Under the pieces are notes generated by a model. That model ran no database searches and had not been told where the DNA came from. It saw only the letters and a list, made by a program, of their open reading frames with translations. From Mucilaginibacter gracilis (lineage in GTDB: Bacteria; Bacteroidota; Bacteroidia; Sphingobacteriales; Sphingobacteriaceae), in contig NZ_RBKU01000001.1 in the NCBI RefSeq assembly GCF_003633615.1, forward strand, positions 2,914,001 through 2,978,000: a stretch of DNA of 64,000 nt. Reading direction: 5' to 3'. The number at the start of each line of letters is the position of its first letter. Within the stretch, counting starts at the first letter, position 1. The translations under genes and the position numbers were made by a program. Shown here piece by piece: positions 37,038 through 45,481 of this stretch.

Positions 37038-38915
37038 TTGTACATGGCGAAGGGAGGCAGTCAATTTAGTTTAATACGATTAAAGGAAAATGTGAGAGAC
37101 ATGAGAAATCCCGAAAAAGTATTGAACAGTCTAGCTAAGCACAGCGGAAACTTGGATTATAAGTTTGAAAAGCTGTACAAGGTTCTGTTCAATGAAGAGA
37201 TGTACTACACTGCCTATCAAAAAATCTACAGCAAAGTAGGTAACATGACGGCAGGTGTCGATGGTAGCACCATCGATGGAATGAGTATGTCCCGAATTGA
37301 ACGGCTGATTGCATCGTTGCGAAACGAAACTTATCAGCCAAATCCTTCCAAGAGGACATATATACCTAAAAAGAATGGTAAAAAGCGTCCGCTTGGAATA
37401 CCCTCTTTTGATGACAAACTGGTGCAGGAAGTAATCAGGATGATCCTTGAAAGCATTTACGAAGGGAGTTTTGAACACACTTCACACGGGTTTCGCCCGA
37501 GAAGAAGCTGTCATACAGCCCTACTTCAGATGCAAAGGTCGTTCAACGCCACCAGATGGTTCATCGAAGGCGACATAAAGGGCTTTTTTGATAATATCAA
37601 TCACGAAGTATTGATAAATATCTTGAAAGAACGCATCGCAGACGAGAGGTTCATTCGGTTAATCCGAAAGTTCCTCAACGCAGGGTATGTCGAGGATTGG
37701 GTGTTCCATAAAACATATAGTGGCACACCACAAGGGGGCATAATTAGCCCCATACTTGCTAATATCTACCTTGATAAGTTTGATAAATACATCAGGGAAT
37801 ACATCGGCAGGTTCGACAAAGGGAAGAAAACCAAAGTGCAACGTGAGTACAAAAATTATGAGCCAAAAATATACCAACTGGCAAAGCAACTAAAAAGTGT
37901 AGAAGACAAGGAAGTTAAAAAGCAAATGATTAAAGACATCAACTTACTTAAACTGGAAAGAAGTCAAATCTCCTCCATTAACAGGATGGATGATGACTAT
38001 AGAAGGCTAAAGTATGTGAGGTATGCGGACGATTTTATGCTAGGCGTTATCGGTAGTAAAGAGGATTGCAAAAAGATAAAGGATGACATCAAGGCTTTCC
38101 TTGATGAAAAACTGAAACTAGAGCTATCTGATGAAAAAACCCTTATAACCAATGCAAAGAAACCTGCCAAGTTCCTAGGATATGATGTTTTTGCACGCAA
38201 GTCCAACAAAACTAGAAGGGATAAGCGTGGAAGAAAGGTAAGAGCTTTAGGAGGAAAAATCGTGCTGGCTGTGACCACAGAAGTAATGAGGAAAAAACTA
38301 TTTGCCTACGATGCGATGAAAATCAATATTCAAAATGGTAAAGAAGTTTGGGAACCACGCTTCCGAGGTTATATGAAGGACCTTGACGACTTGGAAATCA
38401 TTAGTCAGGTCAATGCAGAAATCCGAGGCTTTTACAATTATTATTCAATTGCCAATAACAGTTCGTATGTCAACTCCTTCTCCTATGTGCTGGAATACAG
38501 CATGTACAAGACTTATGCGATGAAGTATCAAACGTCGATAAGCAAGGAAAAGAGAAAGAGGGATGTCAACGGCGTATTTACCATCTGGTATAAAAACAAG
38601 GAAGGTAAAACACGCTTCTGTCGCTTTTACAATGGGGGCTTCAAGCGTCAAAAGGATGCACGCAGTGCATTCGTGGACAACCTCCCAAGAACAATTACCC
38701 TAAGGGGTGGCAGAAATAGCCTCATTGATAGGCTGAAAGCCAAGATATGCGAATACTGTGGCGCCAACGATGATATCGAAATGCACCACGTTCGCAAATT
38801 GAAAGACCTGAAAGGTAAAAAGGATTGGGAGAAAAGAATGATTGCAAGAAATAGAAAAACTTTAGCACTATGTTCAACATGTCACGACAAATTACACGCG
38901 GGAAAGCTAGACTGA
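37038..38915 (+). CDS. ltrA: group II intron reverse transcriptase/maturase with HNH endonuclease
   Basis: The product is 625 residues (or 623 from the ATG at 37044). It has RT blocks including TYIPKKNGKKRPLGIPSFDD, FEHTSHGFRPRRSCHTAL, GTPQGGIISPILANIYLD and the catalytic YADD at about 329-332. A maturase (X) domain (about 400-520) and a C-terminal HNH nuclease (CEYCGANDDIEMHHVRKL then LALCSTCHDKLHAGK) follow. It supports splicing and retrohoming into intron-less targets. All motifs are intact, so the intron is probably competent. Confidence 0.93.
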   Translation: MYMAKGGSQFSLIRLKENVRDMRNPEKVLNSLAKHSGNLDYKFEKLYKVLFNEEMYYTAYQKIYSKVGNMTAGVDGSTIDGMSMSRIERLIASLRNETYQPNPSKRTYIPKKNGKKRPLGIPSFDDKLVQEVIRMILESIYEGSFEHTSHGFRPRRSCHTALLQMQRSFNATRWFIEGDIKGFFDNINHEVLINILKERIADERFIRLIRKFLNAGYVEDWVFHKTYSGTPQGGIISPILANIYLDKFDKYIREYIGRFDKGKKTKVQREYKNYEPKIYQLAKQLKSVEDKEVKKQMIKDINLLKLERSQISSINRMDDDYRRLKYVRYADDFMLGVIGSKEDCKKIKDDIKAFLDEKLKLELSDEKTLITNAKKPAKFLGYDVFARKSNKTRRDKRGRKVRALGGKIVLAVTTEVMRKKLFAYDAMKINIQNGKEVWEPRFRGYMKDLDDLEIISQVNAEIRGFYNYYSIANNSSYVNSFSYVLEYSMYKTYAMKYQTSISKEKRKRDVNGVFTIWYKNKEGKTRFCRFYNGGFKRQKDARSAFVDNLPRTITLRGGRNSLIDRLKAKICEYCGANDDIEMHHVRKLKDLKGKKDWEKRMIARNRKTLALCSTCHDKLHAGKLD

Positions 38916-38929
38916 ATAAATTGTACGGA

Positions 38930-38963
38930 GAGCCGTATACCTGGAGACAGGTACGTGCGGTTC
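38930..38963 (+). ncRNA. group II intron domain V
   Basis: This 34-nt hairpin starts GAGCCGTATAC, has a GGAGAC-type tetraloop region and closes GTACGTGCGGTTC. The conserved AGC catalytic triad is at 38931-38933. It lies 14 bp after the stop of the intron-encoded protein, the usual position. Confidence 0.9.
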
Positions 38964-39016
38964 GGGGGAGAGTTCTTGGAAACCTACCACAGTTAATGTG
39001 GCAAGGCGCTGGGTAC

Positions 39017-39715
39017 TTATCCTACAAGTACACGCATCCTGAAGATCCGAACCGGGAAAAGGAAGGCATGTTTGAAGGCCTGGGCAATGACGTAAAATTC
39101 TACATGGATAAGGCCAGTTATAATTTCCGCAATTCGATCAAGGAATGGATGAGCGAAGTGTTACAGGTTTTGTTTGCAGCAGCGGCTTTGTGCATTAATA
39201 CCATCCGCACCTTTTACCTGATCGTACTGGCGATCCTCGGGCCGCTGGTATTTGGCTTTGCCGTTTACGACGGCTTTCAGCATACGCTCACGGTCTGGAT
39301 GGCGCGGTACGTCAACATCTTTATGTGGCTGCCTGTCGCTAATATCTTCGGCGCCATACTGGGTAAGATACAGCAAAATATGCTCAAAATCGATATCAAC
39401 CAGATCGGGCAAGCTGGTGATACTTTCTTTTCAACCAGCGATACGGCTTATTTGGTATTTCTCGTGATTGGCATCGTCGGTTATTTCACCGTACCCAACG
39501 TGGCCAATTACATTGTCCATGCTGGCGGAGGCAACGCGATGCTGCAAAAGGTCAACACGCTAGTGGTTGGCGGCACCAGTGCCGCTGCTTCTACGGCACA
39601 GACCGGCGCAGGAATGGCGGCTGATGCCATGGGCAATATCTACCGCAGGCTCAATAGCGGCGACCAGTCCGACGATAACGACTATTTCAAAGACAAGATA
39701 TCCGGTAAATCATAA
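39017..39715 (+). CDS. traJ: TraJ, 3' exon
   Basis: 232 codons complete TraJ after intron removal, beginning LSYKYTHPEDPNREKEGMFE. Several membrane helices follow (LQVLFAAAALCINTIRTFYL; LAILGPLVFGFAVYDGF; LVFLVIGIVGYFTVPNVANY), then a Gly/Ala-rich hydrophilic tail. The joined protein would have about 395 residues. A start within the intron (for example at 38870) would fuse intron-derived residues and is not expected to be used. traK follows after 9 bp. Confidence 0.85.
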   Translation, partial: LSYKYTHPEDPNREKEGMFEGLGNDVKFYMDKASYNFRNSIKEWMSEVLQVLFAAAALCINTIRTFYLIVLAILGPLVFGFAVYDGFQHTLTVWMARYVNIFMWLPVANIFGAILGKIQQNMLKIDINQIGQAGDTFFSTSDTAYLVFLVIGIVGYFTVPNVANYIVHAGGGNAMLQKVNTLVVGGTSAAASTAQTGAGMAADAMGNIYRRLNSGDQSDDNDYFKDKISGKS

Positions 39716-39724
39716 ACACACATT

Positions 39725-40348
39725 ATGTTTAAACAACTCAAAAATATCGACACGGCTTTTCAGCACATCAAGCGGTTTAGCCTGGTGCTGATCGCGGCTA
39801 ATGTGCTGATCTGTGGCCTATGGTCGTTTGTGACCTACAAGGCCGTTACTGAAGCGCAGCAGCGGGTGCATATCCTGTACAATGGCAAGGTGTTCGAGGC
39901 ATTTGCCTCGACACGTAAGGCCAATCTTCCGGTTGAACTGCGTGACCACATTAAGGACTTTCATCATTATTTCTTTGACCAGAGCCCAGATGATAAGGAG
40001 ATCAAAAAGAAGATCAGCAAAGCACTCTACTTGGCTGACAATTCCGCTAAAAAGCAATATGATAACCTCGTGGAGTCTGGCTATTACAATAACCTGATCT
40101 CTGCCAATATCTCCCAGGAAGTGGAAATTGACAGCATCAAACTGGATATCAATACCGCGCCGTACCGGTTCACCTGTTACGCCACCGAGAAACTGGTCAG
40201 GGCAAGCAATACGGTTATCCGCAAACTGGTTACCCAGGGCGTGATACGTGACCTGGGCGATAAAACGGACGATAACCCGCATGGCTTTCTGATCCAGCAA
40301 TGGCAAATACTGGAAAACAGCGATGCGACTAATGCGCAACAGCCATGA
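39725..40348 (+). CDS. traK: TraK conjugal transfer protein
   Basis: The product is 207 residues with one N-terminal membrane helix (LVLIAANVLICGLWSFVTYK, about 20-40) and a periplasmic domain with ILYNGKVFEAFASTRKANLP and the tail LIQQWQILENSD. This length and pattern are typical of TraK of Bacteroidota conjugative transposons, a VirB8-like scaffold. It overlaps the next gene by 4 bp (ATGA). Confidence 0.88.
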   Translation: MFKQLKNIDTAFQHIKRFSLVLIAANVLICGLWSFVTYKAVTEAQQRVHILYNGKVFEAFASTRKANLPVELRDHIKDFHHYFFDQSPDDKEIKKKISKALYLADNSAKKQYDNLVESGYYNNLISANISQEVEIDSIKLDINTAPYRFTCYATEKLVRASNTVIRKLVTQGVIRDLGDKTDDNPHGFLIQQWQILENSDATNAQQP

Positions 40349-40578
40349 GGATATTTAAAAGAAAACCAAAGGCATTAAGCCCTCGTCAGGAACAGCGCGC
40401 AGGCCGGATCGCAGGTGCCATTTTACAAAAACAGCGGCAGGCGGCGGATTACCTGAACAGCCGGACGGCTGGAATATCGGGCAAACGCTGGCTTATCCTG
40501 TTGATTTTGTTCTGCGCCACCTTTGGCAGTTATTGCCTGTACCTGCTGATACAGGACTTTAATTCACTGAATCATTAA
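40345..40578 (+). CDS. TraL-like small membrane protein
   Basis: This 77-residue protein has a basic N-terminal half and one membrane helix (RWLILLILFCATFGSYCLYL). Its place between traK and traM, and translational overlap with traK, suggest the TraL-type subunit. Sequence alone is too short to prove it. Confidence 0.65.
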   Translation: MRIFKRKPKALSPRQEQRAGRIAGAILQKQRQAADYLNSRTAGISGKRWLILLILFCATFGSYCLYLLIQDFNSLNH

Positions 40579-40596
40579 CCTTTAAAACTATTTCAA

Positions 40597-41184
40597 ATGA
40601 CAAAGAAAAAAATGGATAAGCGCAAGATGCTGCTTATACTACCGTTCATCATCCTGCCTTTCCTGGCACTGGCGTTTTACGCCCTGGGGGGAGGCCAGCA
40701 GGTTGTCGCTGTGCAAGGCACAGCTGGTAAATTCCTGACTCTACGCTACTCCGGCCTTTGGGCCTTGCTTACCGGCAAAACCGGTTTGCTAATGGGGAAT
40801 TATGGTGGAGATGACCGGATCGTTTTTGTGTCGCCAAAGGATATCGCCGATGCGGTTGCTGAGGAGCTGCTATTACAACCGAAAGAAAAAACCATCCGTT
40901 ACGTGGGCAGCGAAGAAATGACCTGTAACGAAGCTGCCAGGATAATTGGCAGCGCGGTGGGCAAGCCATGGTTAAAATGGGCGTTGCTTTCGGACAAGGA
41001 AATGCTGCAGGGATTAAAAATGGCCAAAGTACCTGAAAAGCTGGCGGAAACATTGGTGGAAATGCAGGCGGCGATGCACAGCGGCAAGACGCTGGAAAAC
41101 TTTCATCAAAATAATCCCAAAATGGGCAAGGTTAAACTTGCTGATTTCGCTCAGGAGTTCGCCGCAGTCTATCACCAAAAATAA
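40597..41184 (+). pseudogene. chimeric frame: TraM start fused to NmrA-like oxidoreductase tail
   Basis: The first about 35 codons (KMLLILPFIILPFLALAFYA then LGGGQQ) match the N-terminal membrane anchor of TraM. From about residue 40-50 onward the protein is the C-terminal half of an NmrA/SDR-type NAD(P)-binding protein: GNYGGDDRIVFVSPKDIADA then IRYVGSEEMTCNEAARIIG. The dinucleotide-binding N terminus is absent. The junction lies roughly at 40695-40735 and marks the right edge of the conjugative-element remnant. The fused product is unlikely to work as either parent. Confidence 0.75.
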
Positions 41185-41196
41185 GTATCTTGTGTT

Positions 41197-42120
41197 ATGA
41201 ACAACCACCAGCTATTCCGTTTCCAGACGATCACCGAATATCACCGGGCGGCGGGCCTACCTAATCCTGCACACCCATTGATCAGTGTGGTGCATATGGA
41301 TGACTTTAACAGGCCCTTGGCACAAAATTCATTCAGTTTAACCTATGATTTTTATTCGATCTCACTGAAAAGGATGAAGAACGCCAAATTCAAATATGGC
41401 CAGCAGGCCAGCGATTTTGATGAAGGTGTGTTGTTCTTTATGTCGCCCGGTCAGGTTTTTGGTATGGACATTGAAAAAGGCAGCGTACTGCACCGGCCCG
41501 AAGGGTGGATCATCCTGATCCACCCTGATTTTTTGTGGAATACGCCGCTGGCTAAAACTATTAAACAGTACGAGTTCTTCAGCTACTCAGTTTATGAAGC
41601 GCTGTACCTATCTGACAAGGAAGAAACGATGCTCACGACCATCACGCAAAATATCGAGCAGGAATACCATGCCAATATCGACCGGTTTAGTCAAAGCGTG
41701 ATCATTGCCCAGCTGGAACTCTTGCTAACCTATTCCGAAAGATTCTATCAGCGTCAGTTTATCACCCGCAAGATCGCCAGTCACGAAATCCTGATCAAAC
41801 TGGAAGATATGCTTACTAATTACTTTAATAGCGGCTCGCTTGCGCAAAAAGGGTTGCCCAGCGTTACTTACATCGCCGAGAATTTAAATATCTCGCCCGG
41901 CTACCTCAGTGGTCTGCTAAAATCCCTGACCGGGCAGAATACGCAACAACATCTGCACAATAAGCTGATCGAACTGGCCAAGGAAAAGCTTTCAACAACA
42001 AATCTCACCGTCAGTGAGATCGCTTACGAACTCGGATTTGAGCACCTGCAGTCGTTCAGCAAGCTTTTCAAGACCAAGACCAATCTCTCGCCGATGGAGT
42101 TCAGGCATTCCTTCAATTAG
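41197..42120 (+). CDS. AraC-family transcriptional regulator (copy A)
   Basis: This 307-residue protein has a cupin-like sensing domain (about 30-160: YGQQASDFDEGVLFFMSPGQ) and a C-terminal AraC pair of helix-turn-helix motifs (about 215-305: YIAENLNISPGYLSGLLKSL and VSEIAYELGFEHLQSFSKLF). It begins 12 bp after the NmrA-like remnant, so it may once have controlled that gene. It is a close paralogue of the gene at 42949. Confidence 0.9.
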   Translation: MNNHQLFRFQTITEYHRAAGLPNPAHPLISVVHMDDFNRPLAQNSFSLTYDFYSISLKRMKNAKFKYGQQASDFDEGVLFFMSPGQVFGMDIEKGSVLHRPEGWIILIHPDFLWNTPLAKTIKQYEFFSYSVYEALYLSDKEETMLTTITQNIEQEYHANIDRFSQSVIIAQLELLLTYSERFYQRQFITRKIASHEILIKLEDMLTNYFNSGSLAQKGLPSVTYIAENLNISPGYLSGLLKSLTGQNTQQHLHNKLIELAKEKLSTTNLTVSEIAYELGFEHLQSFSKLFKTKTNLSPMEFRHSFN

Positions 42121-42179
42121 CCTACGAAAATCCGCAATTAGCTTATAAATCGCCGGAAGCGGTGCCTGATCTTTGTGTT

Positions 42180-42941
42180 ATGAAAAATCAACACAAACGG
42201 ATCGCCCTCGTCACCGGGGCTAACCAGGGCGTCGGCCTGCAGGTCGCCAAAGAATTAGTTAAGGCTGGCGTCACGGTTTTACTGGGTTCACGCAATTTTG
42301 AAAAAGGCGAAACAGCCGCCAAAGAAATCGGGAATGGCGCGATCGCCATCCAGATCGACGTAACAGATCAGGCTTCAATAAATGCTGCAGCAGAACGCAT
42401 AGAAAAGGAATTCGGCAGGCTTGACTTGCTGGTTAACAATGCCGCGATATCTAACACTAATAAAGGCAATTTAAGCCTGGCGGAATATGCACAGATCAGC
42501 AAAGCAAGTACCGCCTCCCTAGATGAAGTGCGCTCCGTATGGGAAACCAATGTGTTCGGTGTGTTAGCCGTTTACCAGGCCATGCTGCCGCTGCTGAAAA
42601 AGTCTGAAGGCGCTCGAATCGTCAACGTATCCAGCGGTGTGGGTTCACTGGCTTCAAATGCCGACCCTGCATTCCCTTACCGGGCTTTCTATGGCCCCGT
42701 ATATGCCGCCTCCAAAACCGGGCTTAACGCCATGTCACTGGCGATGATGATCGAGTTGGAAGGCACCGGTATAAAGCTTAACTTAGTATCGCCTGCTTTC
42801 ACCAGCACCGCCCTGAATGGCTTCGAAGGCACCGAATCTGTTGAAGATGGTTCACGCGAAGTGGTAAGGGTCTGCCTTTATGGACCTAACGATCCGAGTG
42901 GTACCTTTACCAGCTGGGAAAACACGGAAATACCCTGGTAA
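42180..42941 (+). CDS. short-chain dehydrogenase/reductase
   Basis: From the ATG at 42180 the product is 253 residues. It has the Rossmann cofactor motif TGANQGVGLQ (about 11-20), LLVNNAAIS, the catalytic Ser in IVNVSSGVGS and YxxxK in VYAASKTGLNAM. The family reduces or oxidises carbonyl/alcohol substrates with NAD(P); substrate unknown. It lies between two AraC paralogues, 60 bp after the first, suggesting that one or both regulate it. Confidence 0.92.
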   Translation: MKNQHKRIALVTGANQGVGLQVAKELVKAGVTVLLGSRNFEKGETAAKEIGNGAIAIQIDVTDQASINAAAERIEKEFGRLDLLVNNAAISNTNKGNLSLAEYAQISKASTASLDEVRSVWETNVFGVLAVYQAMLPLLKKSEGARIVNVSSGVGSLASNADPAFPYRAFYGPVYAASKTGLNAMSLAMMIELEGTGIKLNLVSPAFTSTALNGFEGTESVEDGSREVVRVCLYGPNDPSGTFTSWENTEIPW

Positions 42942-42948
42942 CAATCAA

Positions 42949-43866
42949 ATGAAAAAGGAAACGGACACTACTTATAAATTTGAATCGCTGTCGGAATTTC
43001 ACCGGGTGCTGGGCCTTCCAAAGCCCGTGCACCCGCTGATCAGCTTAGTCTATAACACCGATGGCAAAATTCGGATCCCGGACAGCACCTGTAAACAGTT
43101 CATGCTGGCCTTTTATAAGATCTCCTATAAACCCAACCTGAAAGGTAAATTCAGGTACGGGCAGCATTATTATGATTTTGACGAGGGTGGTCTGTTCTTC
43201 CTGGCACCGAACCAGCTAACCGGAACGAGCGATCAGAACCTGGACTTTAGCGGCTTTACGCTATTCGTTCATCCCGACCTTTTGCAGAACTATCCCTTAG
43301 CCAAAAAGATTCATCAGTATAATTTCTTTTCCTATTCGGCAACGGAAGTATTGCATCTATCCGACCAGGAAAAGGCGACCGTTTTATCCATGGCCCAACT
43401 GATCGATGAGGAACTCAATAGCCGGATCGACAGGCTCAGCCAGGACGTTCTTATTTCCCAGCTCGAGCTATTTTTAAACTACGCCGACCGTTTCTACCAG
43501 CGCCAATTTCTTACCCGCAAAGCGGTCAATCATGACCTTTTACAGAAACTGGAAGAAATATTGAACGCCTATTTCGAGCACAAAGCAGCGGATAAGGGAA
43601 TTCCAACGGTACAATACCTGGCCTGCGAGCTCAATCTTTCGCCGCATTATTTAAGCGATATGCTCCGTTCCCTGACCGGGTTAAATGCTCAACAGCACAT
43701 CCATCTGAAGCTCATTGACAAAGCGAAAGAAAAGTTATCCACCACCAACTTATCAATTAGCGAAGTAGCCTATCAATTGGGCTTTGAACATCCCCAATCC
43801 TTTAGTACTTTATTTAAATCAAAGACCAGCCTTTCGCCACTGGAATTTAGGAAGTCTTTCAATTAA
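42949..43866 (+). CDS. AraC-family transcriptional regulator (copy B)
   Basis: The ATG at 42949, 7 bp after the SDR stop, gives 305 residues that align end to end with copy A. Shared blocks include LPxPxHPLIS, KFRYGQHYYDFDEGGLFFLA, RFYQRQFLTRKAVNHDLLQK and EVAYQLGFEHPQSFSTLFKS. Copy A to copy B thus looks like a tandem duplication around, or followed by insertion of, the SDR gene. Confidence 0.9.
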   Translation: MKKETDTTYKFESLSEFHRVLGLPKPVHPLISLVYNTDGKIRIPDSTCKQFMLAFYKISYKPNLKGKFRYGQHYYDFDEGGLFFLAPNQLTGTSDQNLDFSGFTLFVHPDLLQNYPLAKKIHQYNFFSYSATEVLHLSDQEKATVLSMAQLIDEELNSRIDRLSQDVLISQLELFLNYADRFYQRQFLTRKAVNHDLLQKLEEILNAYFEHKAADKGIPTVQYLACELNLSPHYLSDMLRSLTGLNAQQHIHLKLIDKAKEKLSTTNLSISEVAYQLGFEHPQSFSTLFKSKTSLSPLEFRKSFN

Positions 43867-43946
43867 TTAAAAAGAATATGAGCGATAAGCTAACTATCAT
43901 GACTTTAAATTAAGTACGATAAAAAACGGCGTGCAGCAAAATCAGT

Positions 43947-44252
43947 TTAGTTTGCAGACCTTAATATTAAAGTTTCTACATGAATGATTTTGCTTCTATC
44001 AAAGCCTGCTGTATCGTCTGCAAATTCAGCGCTTTTCATATAGCGTTCGGTCATCCCGTCTACGTCAGCATTGTCCGGAAAAGATACAAGGGCTACGACC
44101 TGGTTTGCTCCCCCGGGCGTATTGCCGATCCAAACACCTTTGACTTCAAATCCGAACCTGGGAAGGTTGATCCGGTGCTTAGACCAATGGTCTTTAAAAT
44201 AATGTGCTGCAGTTTCCTTGTCAGCAAGGGTATAAATTCTTAACTGTTCCAT
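43947..44252 (-). CDS. NIPSNAP-family protein
   Basis: This 101-residue single-domain protein (EQLRIYTLADKETAAHYFKD then VKGVWIGNTPGGANQVVALV and VETLILRSAN) has the dimeric ferredoxin-like fold signature of NIPSNAP/antibiotic-monooxygenase-type proteins. Function is not known from sequence. It forms a two-gene unit with the DUF4267 protein upstream (9 bp apart). Confidence 0.8.
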   Translation of the reverse strand: MEQLRIYTLADKETAAHYFKDHWSKHRINLPRFGFEVKGVWIGNTPGGANQVVALVSFPDNADVDGMTERYMKSAEFADDTAGFDRSKIIHVETLILRSAN

Positions 44253-44261
44253 GATGTTGAT

Positions 44262-44660
44262 TTATTTTGATGGTTCTTTGATTGAAGGTTTAGCGGACAA
44301 TAAAAGGATGCCAACCACTGAGCAAATCAGGGTCGCTACGATATGTGGCGCCGCTTGTTGCACACTGGTATAACTTTTGCTTAATACAGTAATCATATCG
44401 GAAACCGGGATGATCGTTGCCACAAATAACATCACGCCCAGAGCCCGGCGTTCTTTCATCAACACCAAAGCGCATAACAATATCCCGGAAAATATATCCC
44501 GGATACCTTTGATGTGATGAAAGGAGTAATCTCCATTGGCATTAAAGCGGATGCCGAATGCGGCTGTTGCGACTTCAGGAGAGAAAAAAAAGCGGGCTCC
44601 CAGGAACACCATTCCCATGCCTAGTACAAATGCGATTGCATAAGAGATTTTCGTTGTCAT
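44262..44660 (-). CDS. DUF4267-like membrane protein
   Basis: The ATG at 44660 gives 132 residues with four membrane helices (ISYAIAFVLGMGMVFLGARF; IRDIFSGILLCALVLMK; ALGVMLFVATIIPVSDMITV; HIVATLICSVVGILLLSA). GIKxxRDIFSG-type and IPVSDM motifs match the DUF4267 family. It often neighbours oxidoreductases and NIPSNAP-type genes; role unknown. Confidence 0.75.
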   Translation of the reverse strand: MTTKISYAIAFVLGMGMVFLGARFFFSPEVATAAFGIRFNANGDYSFHHIKGIRDIFSGILLCALVLMKERRALGVMLFVATIIPVSDMITVLSKSYTSVQQAAPHIVATLICSVVGILLLSAKPSIKEPSK

Positions 44661-44751
44661 GATTATTTTGTTTTTAAATGTTGATACAAAATTATCTCTG
44701 CGGCAGCGGGCGTTCATGCACCTGGGTTAACAAATTAATTTTGTGTGGGAA

Positions 44752-44929
44752 TTCTTTTACGGACTCGGCCAATCATATAGAACCAGGTGAGCGCACGGGT
44801 GAATACAGGCGCGGAACCACTAATATGGTTTTTGACGTGCATGGTGGCAGCAAAATTTCTTATGAAGATTATGCTGCTGCTCTGGCTGACGAAATCAAAA
44901 ACAAGCGATTTTTAAACCAACAGTTTTAG
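44752..44929 (+). pseudogene. C-terminal remnant of an NAD(P)-binding (YwnB/NmrA-like) protein
   Basis: About 57 codons, HIEPGERTGEYRRGTTNMVF then GGSKISYEDYAAALADEIKN, match the extreme C terminus of NAD(P)H-binding proteins of this type. Nothing upstream supplies the rest, so the gene is 5'-truncated. An in-frame ATG at 44678 is probably accidental. Confidence 0.65.
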
Positions 44930-45435
44930 CATCGGACATTTACCCGACAATGAATAAGGATTTGATGATATTCAAAGCTTGATTGATACCGAAATAGGTA
45001 TCTTAAAAGAGCGGAAAACTGCTGAAAATTCAACCGGAACAGAGGAAAGTGGGGCGCAAACGCCAGCGAATGAGGATGCGCTATCCGGACAAATGATGTC
45101 CATGTAAGTTATTTCGTTTTGCTCAAATCGTGTATATTATTTTGAAGTAGTTTAGATGAATGTGTTTTCAAATCAAAACATTTTGTACGCTGAATCGCCG
45201 GTGAAAGAGAATTTAACCTTATAATAAAAAGGAATATCCAAGGATATTATCTTACTTTTTACGATAACCATATCGTTCTTTAATTTAAAAAGAAGGCAAT
45301 CTGTTTATTTTTTTACGAAAAATCATTCCTGCAAAACGATTAAATGAACAGATCGTGAATTTACAGTAGCAAAATCAATAGAAAATGGCTTTAAAGCTCT
45401 GAGAAATCGTTAAAAAAGGAACAATTACTTGATTA
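44930..45435. other. gene-poor stretch with one coding remnant
   Basis: At 44958-45107 one frame reads FDDIQSLIDTEIGILKERKT then AENSTGTEESGAQTPANEDA and ends in MMSM with a natural stop. The polar, acidic sequence looks like the tail of a larger protein whose 5' part has been lost; its family is not recognised. From 45108 to 45435 the DNA is AT-rich and shows no gene. Confidence 0.5.
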
Positions 45436-45463
45436 TTTGAAAATTTCACTACATTTATCTTTG
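45436..45463 (+). promoter_or_regulatory. probable Bacteroidota-type promoter of the ECF sigma gene
   Basis: TTTG at 45436-45439 and TATCTTTG at 45456-45463 fit the TTTG / TAnnTTTG consensus used by the Bacteroidota housekeeping sigma factor. The 16-bp spacing is slightly short. Start of translation is 19 bp downstream, implying a very short leader. Confidence 0.55.
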
Positions 45464-45481
45464 GAAAACTATTGATGATCA

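Larger units (their letters stand above)
36536..39016 (+). mobile_element. group II intron inserted in traJ
   Basis: The 5' end has the GUGYG-type boundary (GTGCG at 36536). Structured non-coding RNA (domains I-III) fills 36546-37037, and an intron-encoded protein follows. Domain V is clear at 38930-38963, 34 nt long with AGC at 38931-38933. A domain VI-like stem comes after it. Ending the intron at 39016 (...GGGTAC) gives a purine-pyrimidine AY end and keeps traJ in frame as RWY-LSYKYTHPED. TGTACCAG at 36821-36828 could pair with the upstream exon CTGGTAT as EBS1-IBS1. The exact 3' boundary is inferred from frame and the AY rule. Confidence 0.88.

Noticed and set aside
38870..39016. In-frame start inside the group II intron for the TraJ tail
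   Set aside because: The region is intron domains V and VI; the true traJ continuation begins only at the 3' splice point.
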